Assembly (NCBI GenBank): GCA_015057035.1
Contig: SVFC01000004.1
Location: 81,999 to 145,998, forward strand
Source of the DNA: Lachnospiraceae bacterium
Lineage (GTDB): Bacteria > Bacillota > Clostridia > Lachnospirales > Lachnospiraceae
Reading direction: 5' to 3'
DNA length: 64,000 nt
The notes beneath the pieces were generated by a model. The model was not told the DNA's origin and made no database searches. It was given only the letters and a program-made list of their open reading frames with translations. The position numbers and the translations under genes are program-made. Below, piece by piece: positions 9,033-16,120 of this stretch (positions within the stretch are counted from its first letter, which is position 1; every line of letters begins with the position of its first letter).

Positions 9033-10121
9033 TTAATAATCAAGTGACTCCATATACTTCATGTACTTCACTACCATAAGTGCGATTCTAAATGTAATAG
9101 CATCTTCAAATACGCGAAGGTCTAAGCCTGTACTCTTCTGAAGCTTATCCAGTCTGTAAACAAGTGTATTGCGGTGGATATACAACTGTCTTGAAGTTTC
9201 AGATACGTTCAAGCTATTTTCAAAGAATTTATTAATTGTAGTAAGCATCTCTTCATCAAAATCATCTGGTGATTTTCCATCGAAGATTTCCTTAATGAAC
9301 ATCTTACAAAGCGGGATTGGAAGCTGATAAATCAGACGGCCAATACCAAGCTGCGAATATGCGATAATGTCCTTATCTTCGAAGAAAATCTTGCCTACGT
9401 CCAGAGCCATTCTGGCTTCTTTGTATGAACGAGATACTTCTTTTAATTCATTTACAATCGTACCATATGCAATGTGCACATTATTTTCCGCATCTCCACG
9501 GAACAGGTTAATGATTACTTCTGCAGTCTTGCCTAAATCATCATAGGTTTCGTTGTCGCTAAGTTCTTTGACAACAATAATGTTCTTCTCATCTACTGCT
9601 GTAACAAAATCCTTAGACTTGCCACCGAAAAGACCACGAATCTTCTCTAATTCGTTTCCATCCTTGTCGCGATTCGTCTCTACGATAAATACGACACGTT
9701 TTACTTCTGTTTCAATATGCAATTTCTTCGCACGGTTATAGATATCTACCAACAGCAGATTATCTAAGAGGAGATTCTTGATAAAGTTATCCTTATCAAA
9801 GCGCTCTTTATAAGCTACCAGCAAATTCTGAATCTGGAAGCTTGCAATCTTGCCAATCATATATACGTCTTCGCTGTCGCCATAAGCCAAGAGAATATAC
9901 TCCAACTGATGATCGTCAAAAACTTTGAAGAACTGACACCCTGCTACCACCTGACTGTCAGCCGGTGACCCCACAAAACTTCTGGCAGGCTGAGTGAATT
10001 TGTCTGCATCCTGAAATGTAGCTGCAAGAATCTTGCCCTCTACATCAATAACACAAAAATCTGTTCTTGTAATATTTTTTAATCCATCGATTGTATTTTG
10101 AAGTATTTGATTGGAAATCAT
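9033..10121 (-). CDS. CdaR/PucR-family transcriptional regulator
   Basis: 362 aa, cytoplasmic. The N-terminal part (MISNQILQNTIDGLKNITRTDFCVID...) resembles the sensing region of CdaR-type sugar-diacid regulators. The middle is the linking GGDEF-like region of the PucR family. The C-terminus is the PucR helix-turn-helix: FENSLNVSETSRQLYIHRNTLVYRLDKL. Classical members activate sugar-acid or purine genes, but here the gene lies directly upstream of ftsEX in the same direction. The ligand and targets are unknown. The start ATG 10119-10121 follows AAGGAGATAAAACT. Confidence 0.85.
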   Translation of the reverse strand: MISNQILQNTIDGLKNITRTDFCVIDVEGKILAATFQDADKFTQPARSFVGSPADSQVVAGCQFFKVFDDHQLEYILLAYGDSEDVYMIGKIASFQIQNLLVAYKERFDKDNFIKNLLLDNLLLVDIYNRAKKLHIETEVKRVVFIVETNRDKDGNELEKIRGLFGGKSKDFVTAVDEKNIIVVKELSDNETYDDLGKTAEVIINLFRGDAENNVHIAYGTIVNELKEVSRSYKEARMALDVGKIFFEDKDIIAYSQLGIGRLIYQLPIPLCKMFIKEIFDGKSPDDFDEEMLTTINKFFENSLNVSETSRQLYIHRNTLVYRLDKLQKSTGLDLRVFEDAITFRIALMVVKYMKYMESLDY

Positions 10122-10192
10122 AGTTTTATCTCCTTGTCTCCTTTTTTGCGTTTTGCATAAATACCACTTATTATTTTAATGCATAAACACAA

Positions 10193-10241
10193 AAAAATAA
10201 AGAGCAAATGCACAATTTTTATGCATTTTCTCTTTATTTTT
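10193..10241 (-). terminator. Terminator after the YitT gene
   Basis: A long AT-rich hairpin: aaaaataaagagcaaatgca pairs, with one mismatch, with tgcattttctctttattttt. It lies just beyond the yitT-like stop codon, and on the minus strand it ends in a T-run. The symmetric arms could work in both directions. Confidence 0.8.
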
Positions 10242-10264
10242 ATTGAAAATATAGTAATTTTTAA

Positions 10265-11170
10265 CTAAAACTCTTGTTTATACTCCTGGAAACCTTCTCC
10301 TAACACCTCTCTTACATCAGATACAATAACAAATGCGTTAGGGTCCACTTCATTCACCAGGTTCTTTAACGTCACTAATTCCTTCTGGGTAACAATACAC
10401 ATAAGAACTCTTTTCTCTGTTCCAGTGTACATACCACGCGCCTCTAATCCCGTGAGACCTCTGTCTAAATCCTTCAAAATCTTCTCTGCAACTATCTCAT
10501 GTTTATCTGAAATGATATATGCCGCTTTGGAATAATTGAAGCCTTCTACTATAAGGTCTGCCACCTTGGTCTGTACTACAATACCAATGATTGCATACAA
10601 AGTTGGCGTCATACCGAACACTGTAAAACCTATAACAACTACTGCACCATCAATTACCTGAAGAATCTGTACAATAGAATAATGGCGGATTTTGAGCTGT
10701 ACCAACGCAGATACCATATCCGTTCCTCCGGTTGTGGCTCCTACCTTAATAACAAAACCAATTCCTGCACCTGCACATACGCCACCAAAAATAGATGCGA
10801 TTAACATATCGCCCTCTACCATATCCCATGCCGGAATCACGTACAACCATGCAGACAACGCCAATGCTCCGTACAAAGTCTTGCCAATGAATTTAGCGCC
10901 CTTCAGGAAGTATGCCAAGATAAACACCGGAATATTAAGCGCCAGGTTTGTAAACCAAAGTGGTATTCCGCCTTCCTCAAACCAAAGCGGTATTCCAGTC
11001 TCTTGCAATTTAGAAGTTACTTCTTTTACAATAATTGCAAGTCCGCTAAAACCACCTGTAACCAGTCCGACTGGATCATAAAAACATTGAAGACCAAAAG
11101 CCAGAACTGCAGCTCCCAGAGTAATCATTGCATAACTATATAATTGTTTATGTTTTTGAACAAATGTCAT
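10265..11170 (-). CDS. YitT family membrane protein (DUF161/DUF2179)
   Basis: 301 aa. Five to six membrane segments run through about residue 215 (YSYAMITLGAAVLAFGLQCF, LALNIPVFILAYFL, MLIASIFGGVCAGAGIGFVIK and others). A cytoplasmic DUF2179 domain follows (GLTGLEARGMYTGTEKRVLMCIVTQKE). YitT proteins are inner-membrane proteins of uncertain transport function. The ORF track begins 22 codons too early; I chose ATG 11168-11170 because GGGGGA lies just upstream. The gene stands alone behind a 490-nt AT-rich upstream region with DnaA boxes and a plausible promoter. Confidence 0.88.
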   Translation of the reverse strand: MTFVQKHKQLYSYAMITLGAAVLAFGLQCFYDPVGLVTGGFSGLAIIVKEVTSKLQETGIPLWFEEGGIPLWFTNLALNIPVFILAYFLKGAKFIGKTLYGALALSAWLYVIPAWDMVEGDMLIASIFGGVCAGAGIGFVIKVGATTGGTDMVSALVQLKIRHYSIVQILQVIDGAVVVIGFTVFGMTPTLYAIIGIVVQTKVADLIVEGFNYSKAAYIISDKHEIVAEKILKDLDRGLTGLEARGMYTGTEKRVLMCIVTQKELVTLKNLVNEVDPNAFVIVSDVREVLGEGFQEYKQEF

Positions 11171-11207
11171 ATCTTCCCCCGTATAAGTTTTTTTTATTCG
11201 CGAATTC

Positions 11208-11236
11208 ATCGTAACACAGATTTTCAATTTTCTCAA
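11208..11236 (-). promoter_or_regulatory. Candidate promoter of the YitT gene
   Basis: On the minus strand TTGAGA and TACGAT are separated by 17 bases, about 40 nt before the start codon. Both boxes deviate somewhat from consensus. Confidence 0.45.
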
Positions 11237-11402
11237 GTCTGCTAATTGTTTGACAATTTATGACAATTCGACATATTTTTTAACATTTGAAATGTCAATT
11301 GCAAATTTGAAATTTTCCATTTTTTGTCAAAGTTTATAACTTCTTCACAAAACAGTTGTTCGTTTTAATAAGTTTTAAATTCTCCAAAAAAGGGGCAATT
11401 TT

Positions 11403-11472
11403 TGTGGATAACGTGAATAACTTAGTGTATAACTCGATTTTTCGGGCTTTTTGGCCTCTAAATTGTGGATAA
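11403..11472. promoter_or_regulatory. Cluster of four DnaA-box-like sequences
   Basis: The plus strand has TGTGGATAA at 11403-11411, CGTGAATAA at 11412-11420, AGTGTATAA at 11424-11432 and TGTGGATAA at 11464-11472. The outer two are perfect reverse complements of the TTATCCACA DnaA box, and the inner two each miss one base. All point the same way and share GTGNATAAC. No dnaA, dnaN or rpmH is nearby, so this is probably a regulatory or titrating cluster rather than the main oriC. The rest of the 11171-11621 gap shows only AT-rich sequence and short repeats, with no ORF. Confidence 0.65.
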
Positions 11473-11621
11473 CTTTTTGAGCCTTATCAAAAACCTTGTC
11501 TAGTCTTTTTTGTCAAATTTTGTCGATTTGTGCAACTTGCACATTTCGCATTTTTTTGCATTTTGCAAGAGTCAATTTTTCTCTTTCATTTGCGTGAGTT
11601 TTATATTATTTTTCTCCAAAT

Positions 11622-11658
11622 AACAAAAAAACATCCAAGGAAACATGTTCCTTGGATG
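11622..11658 (-). terminator. Terminator of the NlpC/P60 gene
   Basis: catccaagga-aacatgt-tccttggatg forms a perfect 10-bp stem. On the minus strand it is followed by a run of seven T. It begins 6 nt after the stop codon. Confidence 0.92.
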
Positions 11659-11663
11659 AAAAA

Positions 11664-12911
11664 TTACAATACTCGTCTAATTGCAAGAACCTTCTTGTAT
11701 TTATAATTGTTTGAAATCTTAATACCATCTTTTTTATTTGCTGCATGAACAATCTTGCCATTTCCAATGTAGAGAGCAACGTGTCCACTATAACAAATAA
11801 TATCACCAGGCTGAAGGTCTGACGCCTTAACTGCCTTACCAACTTTTCTTAGCTTGTAAGAACTGTGTGGAAGTTTGATACCAAACTTCTCATATACTTT
11901 CATAACGAAACCAGAACAGTCAACGCCTTTGGTTAAGCTTTCGCCGCCCCATACATATTTGTTACCAACAAACTGAAGGGCATAATCAATAACCGCCTGT
12001 CCGTCTTTACCTGTTGGATCTTTGTATTTGTCTTTTTCTGCCTGTTCCTGTTTCTTCTTTTCTTCTTCTGCTTTCTTCTTCGCTTCTTCTTCCTTCTTCA
12101 GGCGAGCCTTCTCTTCTGCTTTTGTTTCGCCATATTCATATGTGATGGTAATATCAGCATAGTCTGCAGAAATATACCCTGTATAAGATTTGTATTTTAC
12201 TTTTAACCAACCTTCTGTGCTGTCGTCTAATACAGTAACTTTAGCACCCTTACCAAGAATTGTATAGATTCCTGCACTTGTGGATGCTTTTTTACGAAGT
12301 CTTAATCCGTTAGTGGTGCTCTTTGCTGTGATTGTAGCAGCTTTTTTACATACGGCTGCATCACCTACAGTAACAAACTTCGCCGCAACATATCCTGTTA
12401 CATTACCCGAAGTTACTTTGTACCAGTCTCCAAGGTCTTCTAAAACAACTGCCGCATTATTCTTATACATTTTGCCAAGAACTTCACCATCGGCATTAGG
12501 TGCTTTTCTCACATAAGTATAATTGTTGATTTTATTTGCAATTGCAATGTTTGCAAATGGATTAACTGGAACAACTTCTTCCGGCTTCTCCTCTGGAATA
12601 TCTGGAGTTTCTTCTGGAGTTTCTGGAGTTTCTCCACCTTCCTCTGGTTCTGAAACCACTGGAGCATCGTTTTCTGTAACGCCAGTTTCTTTATCTGCTA
12701 AAATTGTATCGTCATCGTCTTTATCTAATACAACGGTTTCATTCATTGCTGAAACAGCACCTGCAGAGAAATAATACAATTCATCTGACATATATGTGAC
12801 AGTCTCGCTTGTATTGGTATCTTCTACCGCCAACCATTCTGCTGGTGTTGACGAAAAAAGAAGAATACCTGCTAAGAAACCTGCTGTAATTCTTAAATTA
12901 TTGTTAATCAT
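11664..12911 (-). CDS. Secreted NlpC/P60 peptidoglycan hydrolase with two SH3 domains
   Basis: 415 aa. A signal peptide (about residues 1-28, FLAGILLFSSTPAEWLA) is followed by an acidic Pro/Glu-rich spacer and two bacterial SH3 domains with TYVRKAPNADGEVLGK and NGLRLRKKASTSAGIY. A Lys/Glu coiled-coil linker leads to a C-terminal NlpC/P60 domain. The catalytic Cys is in GVDCSGFV and the His in GHVALYIGNG. It cleaves peptide crosslinks outside the cell, probably D,L-endopeptidase activity. ATG 12909-12911 has GGAGG upstream. A consensus promoter and a WalR-like box precede it. FtsEX encoded 3 kb away is a plausible activator by analogy with CwlO. Confidence 0.93.
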   Translation of the reverse strand: MINNNLRITAGFLAGILLFSSTPAEWLAVEDTNTSETVTYMSDELYYFSAGAVSAMNETVVLDKDDDDTILADKETGVTENDAPVVSEPEEGGETPETPEETPDIPEEKPEEVVPVNPFANIAIANKINNYTYVRKAPNADGEVLGKMYKNNAAVVLEDLGDWYKVTSGNVTGYVAAKFVTVGDAAVCKKAATITAKSTTNGLRLRKKASTSAGIYTILGKGAKVTVLDDSTEGWLKVKYKSYTGYISADYADITITYEYGETKAEEKARLKKEEEAKKKAEEEKKKQEQAEKDKYKDPTGKDGQAVIDYALQFVGNKYVWGGESLTKGVDCSGFVMKVYEKFGIKLPHSSYKLRKVGKAVKASDLQPGDIICYSGHVALYIGNGKIVHAANKKDGIKISNNYKYKKVLAIRRVL

Positions 12912-12932
12912 TTTTCCTCCATCGGAACAAAT

Positions 12933-12992
12933 ATTACAAAAATGTTACAAATGTTACGGTGACATTATAGCAAAGTAGTATACAAGTGTCAA
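12933..12992 (-). promoter_or_regulatory. Consensus sigma-A promoter and WalR-like box for the NlpC/P60 gene
   Basis: On the minus strand TTGACA, 17 bases and TATAAT form a perfect promoter (plus-strand 12964-12992). Just downstream lies TGTAAC-ATTTT-TGTAAT (12933-12949), which matches the WalR consensus TGTWAH-N5-TGTWAH. A third GTAACATT copy lies beside it. Its position after the -10 would suit repression. Confidence 0.75.
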
Positions 12993-13031
12993 CCCCTTAA
13001 TATTTAGGAAACATTTGCCAATTTTTTCACA

Positions 13032-13406
13032 TTACTTCAAAGCAATTGCTTCGATTTCTAAGAGCACGTCTTTTGGCAATCTTGCCACTTCAACACAACT
13101 TCTAGCAGGGAATTCAGATGTGAAATATTCCTTGTAAACTTCATTAATTGTTCCAAATTCATTCATCTCTTTGATGAACACAGTTGTCTTGATAACATTA
13201 TTCATGCTTGTACCAGCTGCTTCTAACAGGTTCTTGAGATTGGAAAGCGCCTGATTTGCCTGAGCCACTGTTCCCTCAGGAATCTCGCCTGTTGCAGGAT
13301 TTACTGGAATCACACCTGAAGTATAAACCATGCCGTTTACTTCAATGGCCTGTGAGTATGGTCCAATTGCTGCTGGTGCTTTGTCTGTACTAATGATTTT
13401 TTTCAT
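13032..13406 (-). CDS. ridA: RidA family enamine/imine deaminase
   Basis: 124 aa, the usual length for RidA (YjgF/YER057c/UK114). It hydrolyses reactive 2-aminoacrylate-type enamines made by PLP enzymes, in the cytoplasm. The family signatures are visible: IGPYSQAI near the N-terminus, YTSGVIPVNPATGEI, and PARSCVEVARLPKDVLLEIEAIA with the substrate-binding Arg. The gene stands alone, between cvfB and the NlpC/P60 promoter. No obvious terminator lies between it and the next gene. Confidence 0.95.
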   Translation of the reverse strand: MKKIISTDKAPAAIGPYSQAIEVNGMVYTSGVIPVNPATGEIPEGTVAQANQALSNLKNLLEAAGTSMNNVIKTTVFIKEMNEFGTINEVYKEYFTSEFPARSCVEVARLPKDVLLEIEAIALK

Positions 13407-13466
13407 AAATTTATCCTTCTTTCTTATTATATATTTCTAATATGCCGTTCCTATTTATAAGTCATC

Positions 13467-14300
13467 CTATACAAGACGAATCTTGCCATCTGCGATGTCG
13501 ATTTTTCTTTCTTTATATAAATGTCCAACTGCACGTTTGAATGCATTTTTGCTAAGCCCTGTTTCACGTTTAATTACCTCTGGGCTGGCTTTTTCTGTAA
13601 ATGGAAGTACCCCTGCATAGTCCTCTAAAAGTTCTAGGATTTTTTCTGCATCAGCATCCATCTGAATATATGCCTTTTCGCGAAGAGTCAGATCCAACTT
13701 GCCATCTGGCTTGACGCTAACAACCTTTGCGTCAATGATATCACCTACGCGAAGGAAGCTATGGTCTTCATGATTTGGGATACGGGCAGAATATTTATCA
13801 TCTACTGCTACGAAGGTTCCAAAATTATCACTGAATTCATAAACTCGTCCAGTTACCATATCGTCCTTCTGATATGGCGAATCGGTAGACAATAGGTTGT
13901 ATAAACCTTTCATGCTGGCACAGAGACGTTCACTCTTGTCTATATATAAGGTAACAAGTACTTCGTCGTCTGCCTGCACTTTTTGTCTCATCTCTTTAAA
14001 AGGAAGGAATAAGTCTTTTTCCAGTCCCCAGTCAAGGAATGCACCGATTTTGCCGACTTCTTTGACTTTTAATACCGCAAAAGAGCCAAGGGTTAATTTT
14101 GGTTCATTTGTAGTTGCAATCATTCTATCTTTGGAATCTTTATATACAAAAACCTTGATTTTATCTCCCAGTTTGATTCCTTCTGGAATCTGCTTGAATG
14201 GAAGCAGGATTCTCTCGGCTGCCTCCTGGCTCTCCGCCAGATAGATTCCGAATTCTACTTTTTTTACATATATAAGTTCCTGGTATTCACCTAATCTCAT
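13467..14300 (-). CDS. cvfB: S1-like RNA-binding protein CvfB
   Basis: 277 aa. Three S1-like modules come first: residues about 1-60 with YLAESQEAAERILLPFKQIP, about 70-135 with VGKIGAFLDWGLEKDLFLPF, and about 145-205 with DNFGTFVAVDDKYSARIP. A C-terminal winged helix has TGLSKNAFKRAVGHLYKERKI. This is the architecture of CvfB/YitL, an RNA-binding protein that affects virulence factor expression in Staphylococcus. The target RNAs are unknown here. The adjacent ridA may be in the same operon. Confidence 0.9.
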   Translation of the reverse strand: MRLGEYQELIYVKKVEFGIYLAESQEAAERILLPFKQIPEGIKLGDKIKVFVYKDSKDRMIATTNEPKLTLGSFAVLKVKEVGKIGAFLDWGLEKDLFLPFKEMRQKVQADDEVLVTLYIDKSERLCASMKGLYNLLSTDSPYQKDDMVTGRVYEFSDNFGTFVAVDDKYSARIPNHEDHSFLRVGDIIDAKVVSVKPDGKLDLTLREKAYIQMDADAEKILELLEDYAGVLPFTEKASPEVIKRETGLSKNAFKRAVGHLYKERKIDIADGKIRLV

Positions 14301-14386
14301 ATTTTTCCTCTTTCTACTTATTATACTTGTGTGGGTTGGATATTATTCTTATGGAGTCCGTATCCACAAAACAACTGGCTTCAAAA

Positions 14387-15091
14387 TTACCTTATAAAAA
14401 GCACTGTCGCATATGTACTTCCCTTTTCGTCCACTAGCACAACCGTTACTTCATTTCCATCAACAGTCACTCGTGGATATAGCACGTCGTTCAACACCGC
14501 TGCCTTTTTGTATTCCACACGAATCTCTCGCACGTTAAAATCCTCAGGCAGATATTCTTCCGCCACCATAACATATTTCCCATTGTTCATGTGGTGGTTG
14601 GTGTCAATAAAATACCCCGCAACACGAACTGGTTCTTTTTCTTCATATTCAGATGGAATTGCAATCTTGCGCTCACAGTAATCCATTTCTATCTTTGGCT
14701 CATCTGGATATAAGGCAGAAACCTCTGCAGGAATCTTCATCGGACGACCTGTTTCTGTGTTAATCAGCACCCAGATAGAATTGGCATTGGCTAGTCTCTT
14801 ACCATCTGCGGTTTCCATACAGAAATTACGCATTCCAAAAAGTCCTTTGGTGTCATATGGCCATGTAGATACCACAATGTCCTCAGAAAGCTTAGGCATG
14901 TCCTCAATACAAATCTGCCAAAAGGATAAAATCCACGCCATATGGTTTTCATACAGGGACTGTCCACTTGCACCAAGTGTCTCTGAATGCAATGTGCTGC
15001 TGTCCTGGAAATAATTCAACAATGACGCATAAGTTAATCTTTCGCTGGAGTCAGCTTCGCTATATCTTACCTTGCTATTTAACTGATACAT
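14387..15091 (-). CDS. Acyl-ACP thioesterase
   Basis: 234 aa. Two tandem hotdog folds of the acyl-ACP thioesterase family (FatA/FatB-like). The first has RYSEADSSERLTYASLLNYFQD, the second carries the likely catalytic segment DTNHHMNNGKYV. It releases free fatty acids from acyl carrier protein in the cytoplasm. I chose ATG 15089-15091 (MYQLNSKVRY) because GGAGGG lies five bases upstream; the ORF-track start is seven codons too early. The gene is preceded by a terminator and tRNA-Gln, so it probably has its own promoter. Confidence 0.92.
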   Translation of the reverse strand: MYQLNSKVRYSEADSSERLTYASLLNYFQDSSTLHSETLGASGQSLYENHMAWILSFWQICIEDMPKLSEDIVVSTWPYDTKGLFGMRNFCMETADGKRLANANSIWVLINTETGRPMKIPAEVSALYPDEPKIEMDYCERKIAIPSEYEEKEPVRVAGYFIDTNHHMNNGKYVMVAEEYLPEDFNVREIRVEYKKAAVLNDVLYPRVTVDGNEVTVVLVDEKGSTYATVLFIR

Positions 15092-15128
15092 ATTCGCCCT
15101 CCTAAACCTCAAAGGCTTTCTTATGATA

Positions 15129-15157
15129 TAAAAAAAGCACTACGCAATGTAGTGCTT
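15129..15157 (-). terminator. Terminator after tRNA-Gln
   Basis: AAGCACTAC-ATTGC-GTAGTGCTT followed by T on the minus strand gives a perfect 9-bp stem and a T-run. It begins 7 nt after the tRNA 3' end. Confidence 0.92.
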
Positions 15158-15163
15158 CCAGAG

Positions 15164-15234
15164 CTGGCCCACAAGGATTCGAACCTTGGATGACGGAGTC
15201 AGAGTCCGTTGCCTTACCGCTTGGCGATGGGCCA
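15164..15234 (-). tRNA. tRNA-Gln (CTG)
   Basis: The minus strand folds as a complete cloverleaf. The acceptor is TGGCCCA/TGGGCCA with discriminator G. The anticodon stem is ACGGA/TCCGT with loop CTCTGAC, giving anticodon CTG (codon CAG). The T arm is CAAGG-TTCGAAT-CCTTG. CCA is not encoded, so it must be added afterwards. Confidence 0.96.
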
Positions 15235-15291
15235 ATATTGTCTCAACAAATGGTATTATACATACATTGAGACACAGTGTCAACACTTTTT

Positions 15292-15936
15292 TCAAAAAAT
15301 TTTTACCTGTTTTTCGATGACTGCATAGATGGTTTCATCTCCCCATTCCAGACCCGCTGTTCCATTTGTCTGTTCAATCACCGCTTTTTCTATTTCCTCT
15401 TTTCGCTCCAATGGAACTAGCACTGTCATACGCACGGCTGCACCATACTCACTTTCCATAATGGCAATCTCTTTTTGCCCGAAAAGATACTGCAGTTTTC
15501 CAATTCCATTATAGTCAGTATCTATATATAGAAGAAAGCCGTTTCTTTTTTCTATAATATTAGAGGCTGAAAGTCCTTCCTGAACTGCTTTCTGGTAAGC
15601 ACGCACCAGACCGCCTGTGCCGAGTAACACGCCACCAAAATATCTGGTCACCACCACTGCCACATTTGTTACGCCTTCTTTTAACAGAACATCTAACATT
15701 GGACGGCCCGCTGTCTGGGCTGGTTCCCCGTCATCTGAGCAACGAGTCAGCTCCTGATGCTCTCCTATAACAAATGCCGAACAATTATGTCTGGCATCCC
15801 AATATTTCTTTTTCATTTCATTAATGAAGGCAACTGCTTCCTCTTCACTTTCCACCGGCCTTACGGTTGCAATGAATCTGGATTTTTTCTCAACGATTTC
15901 TCCTTCGCCGCCTTCGTATACCACGCGGTATGCCAT
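15292..15936 (-). CDS. YigZ/IMPACT family protein
   Basis: 214 aa from the chosen start. The N-terminal IMPACT domain shows KKSRFIATVRPVESEEEAVAF, then CSAFVIGEHQELTRCSDDGEPAQTAGRPML and VVVTRYFGGVLLGTGGLVRAYQ. The C-terminal part is the DUF1949 domain. Its cellular role is not established; eukaryotic IMPACT regulates the Gcn2 pathway. ATG 15934-15936 has GGAGG six bases upstream, while the ORF-track start lies 20 codons earlier without support. The gene is read away from the PBP gene. Confidence 0.93.
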   Translation of the reverse strand: MAYRVVYEGGEGEIVEKKSRFIATVRPVESEEEAVAFINEMKKKYWDARHNCSAFVIGEHQELTRCSDDGEPAQTAGRPMLDVLLKEGVTNVAVVVTRYFGGVLLGTGGLVRAYQKAVQEGLSASNIIEKRNGFLLYIDTDYNGIGKLQYLFGQKEIAIMESEYGAAVRMTVLVPLERKEEIEKAVIEQTNGTAGLEWGDETIYAVIEKQVKIF

Positions 15937-16044
15937 ACAACGCCTCCTGCAACACACATAAATCATATTTTTACATACTTTCATATATGGTAACATAACC
16001 CAGTCTCTAATTTCAATTTTTTTCTTCCTATTATGTGGCTTTTT

Positions 16045-16053
16045 TGGTATAAT
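16045..16053 (+). promoter_or_regulatory. Extended -10 promoter for the PBP gene
   Basis: TGGTATAAT is an extended -10 element (TGN then TATAAT) about 68 nt before the TTG start. No good -35 is visible at the expected distance, which is tolerable for extended -10 promoters. Confidence 0.6.
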
Positions 16054-16120
16054 AATGAATAACTATAACTTTAGTAGATTATAATCCTTTTTAGGAAGCT
16101 GTTTTTAGGAGGCATAAATT

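Noticed and set aside
11171-11600. Whether the AT-rich gap with DnaA boxes is the main oriC
   Set aside because: dnaA, dnaN, recF and rpmH are absent on both sides, so I call it only a DnaA-box cluster.
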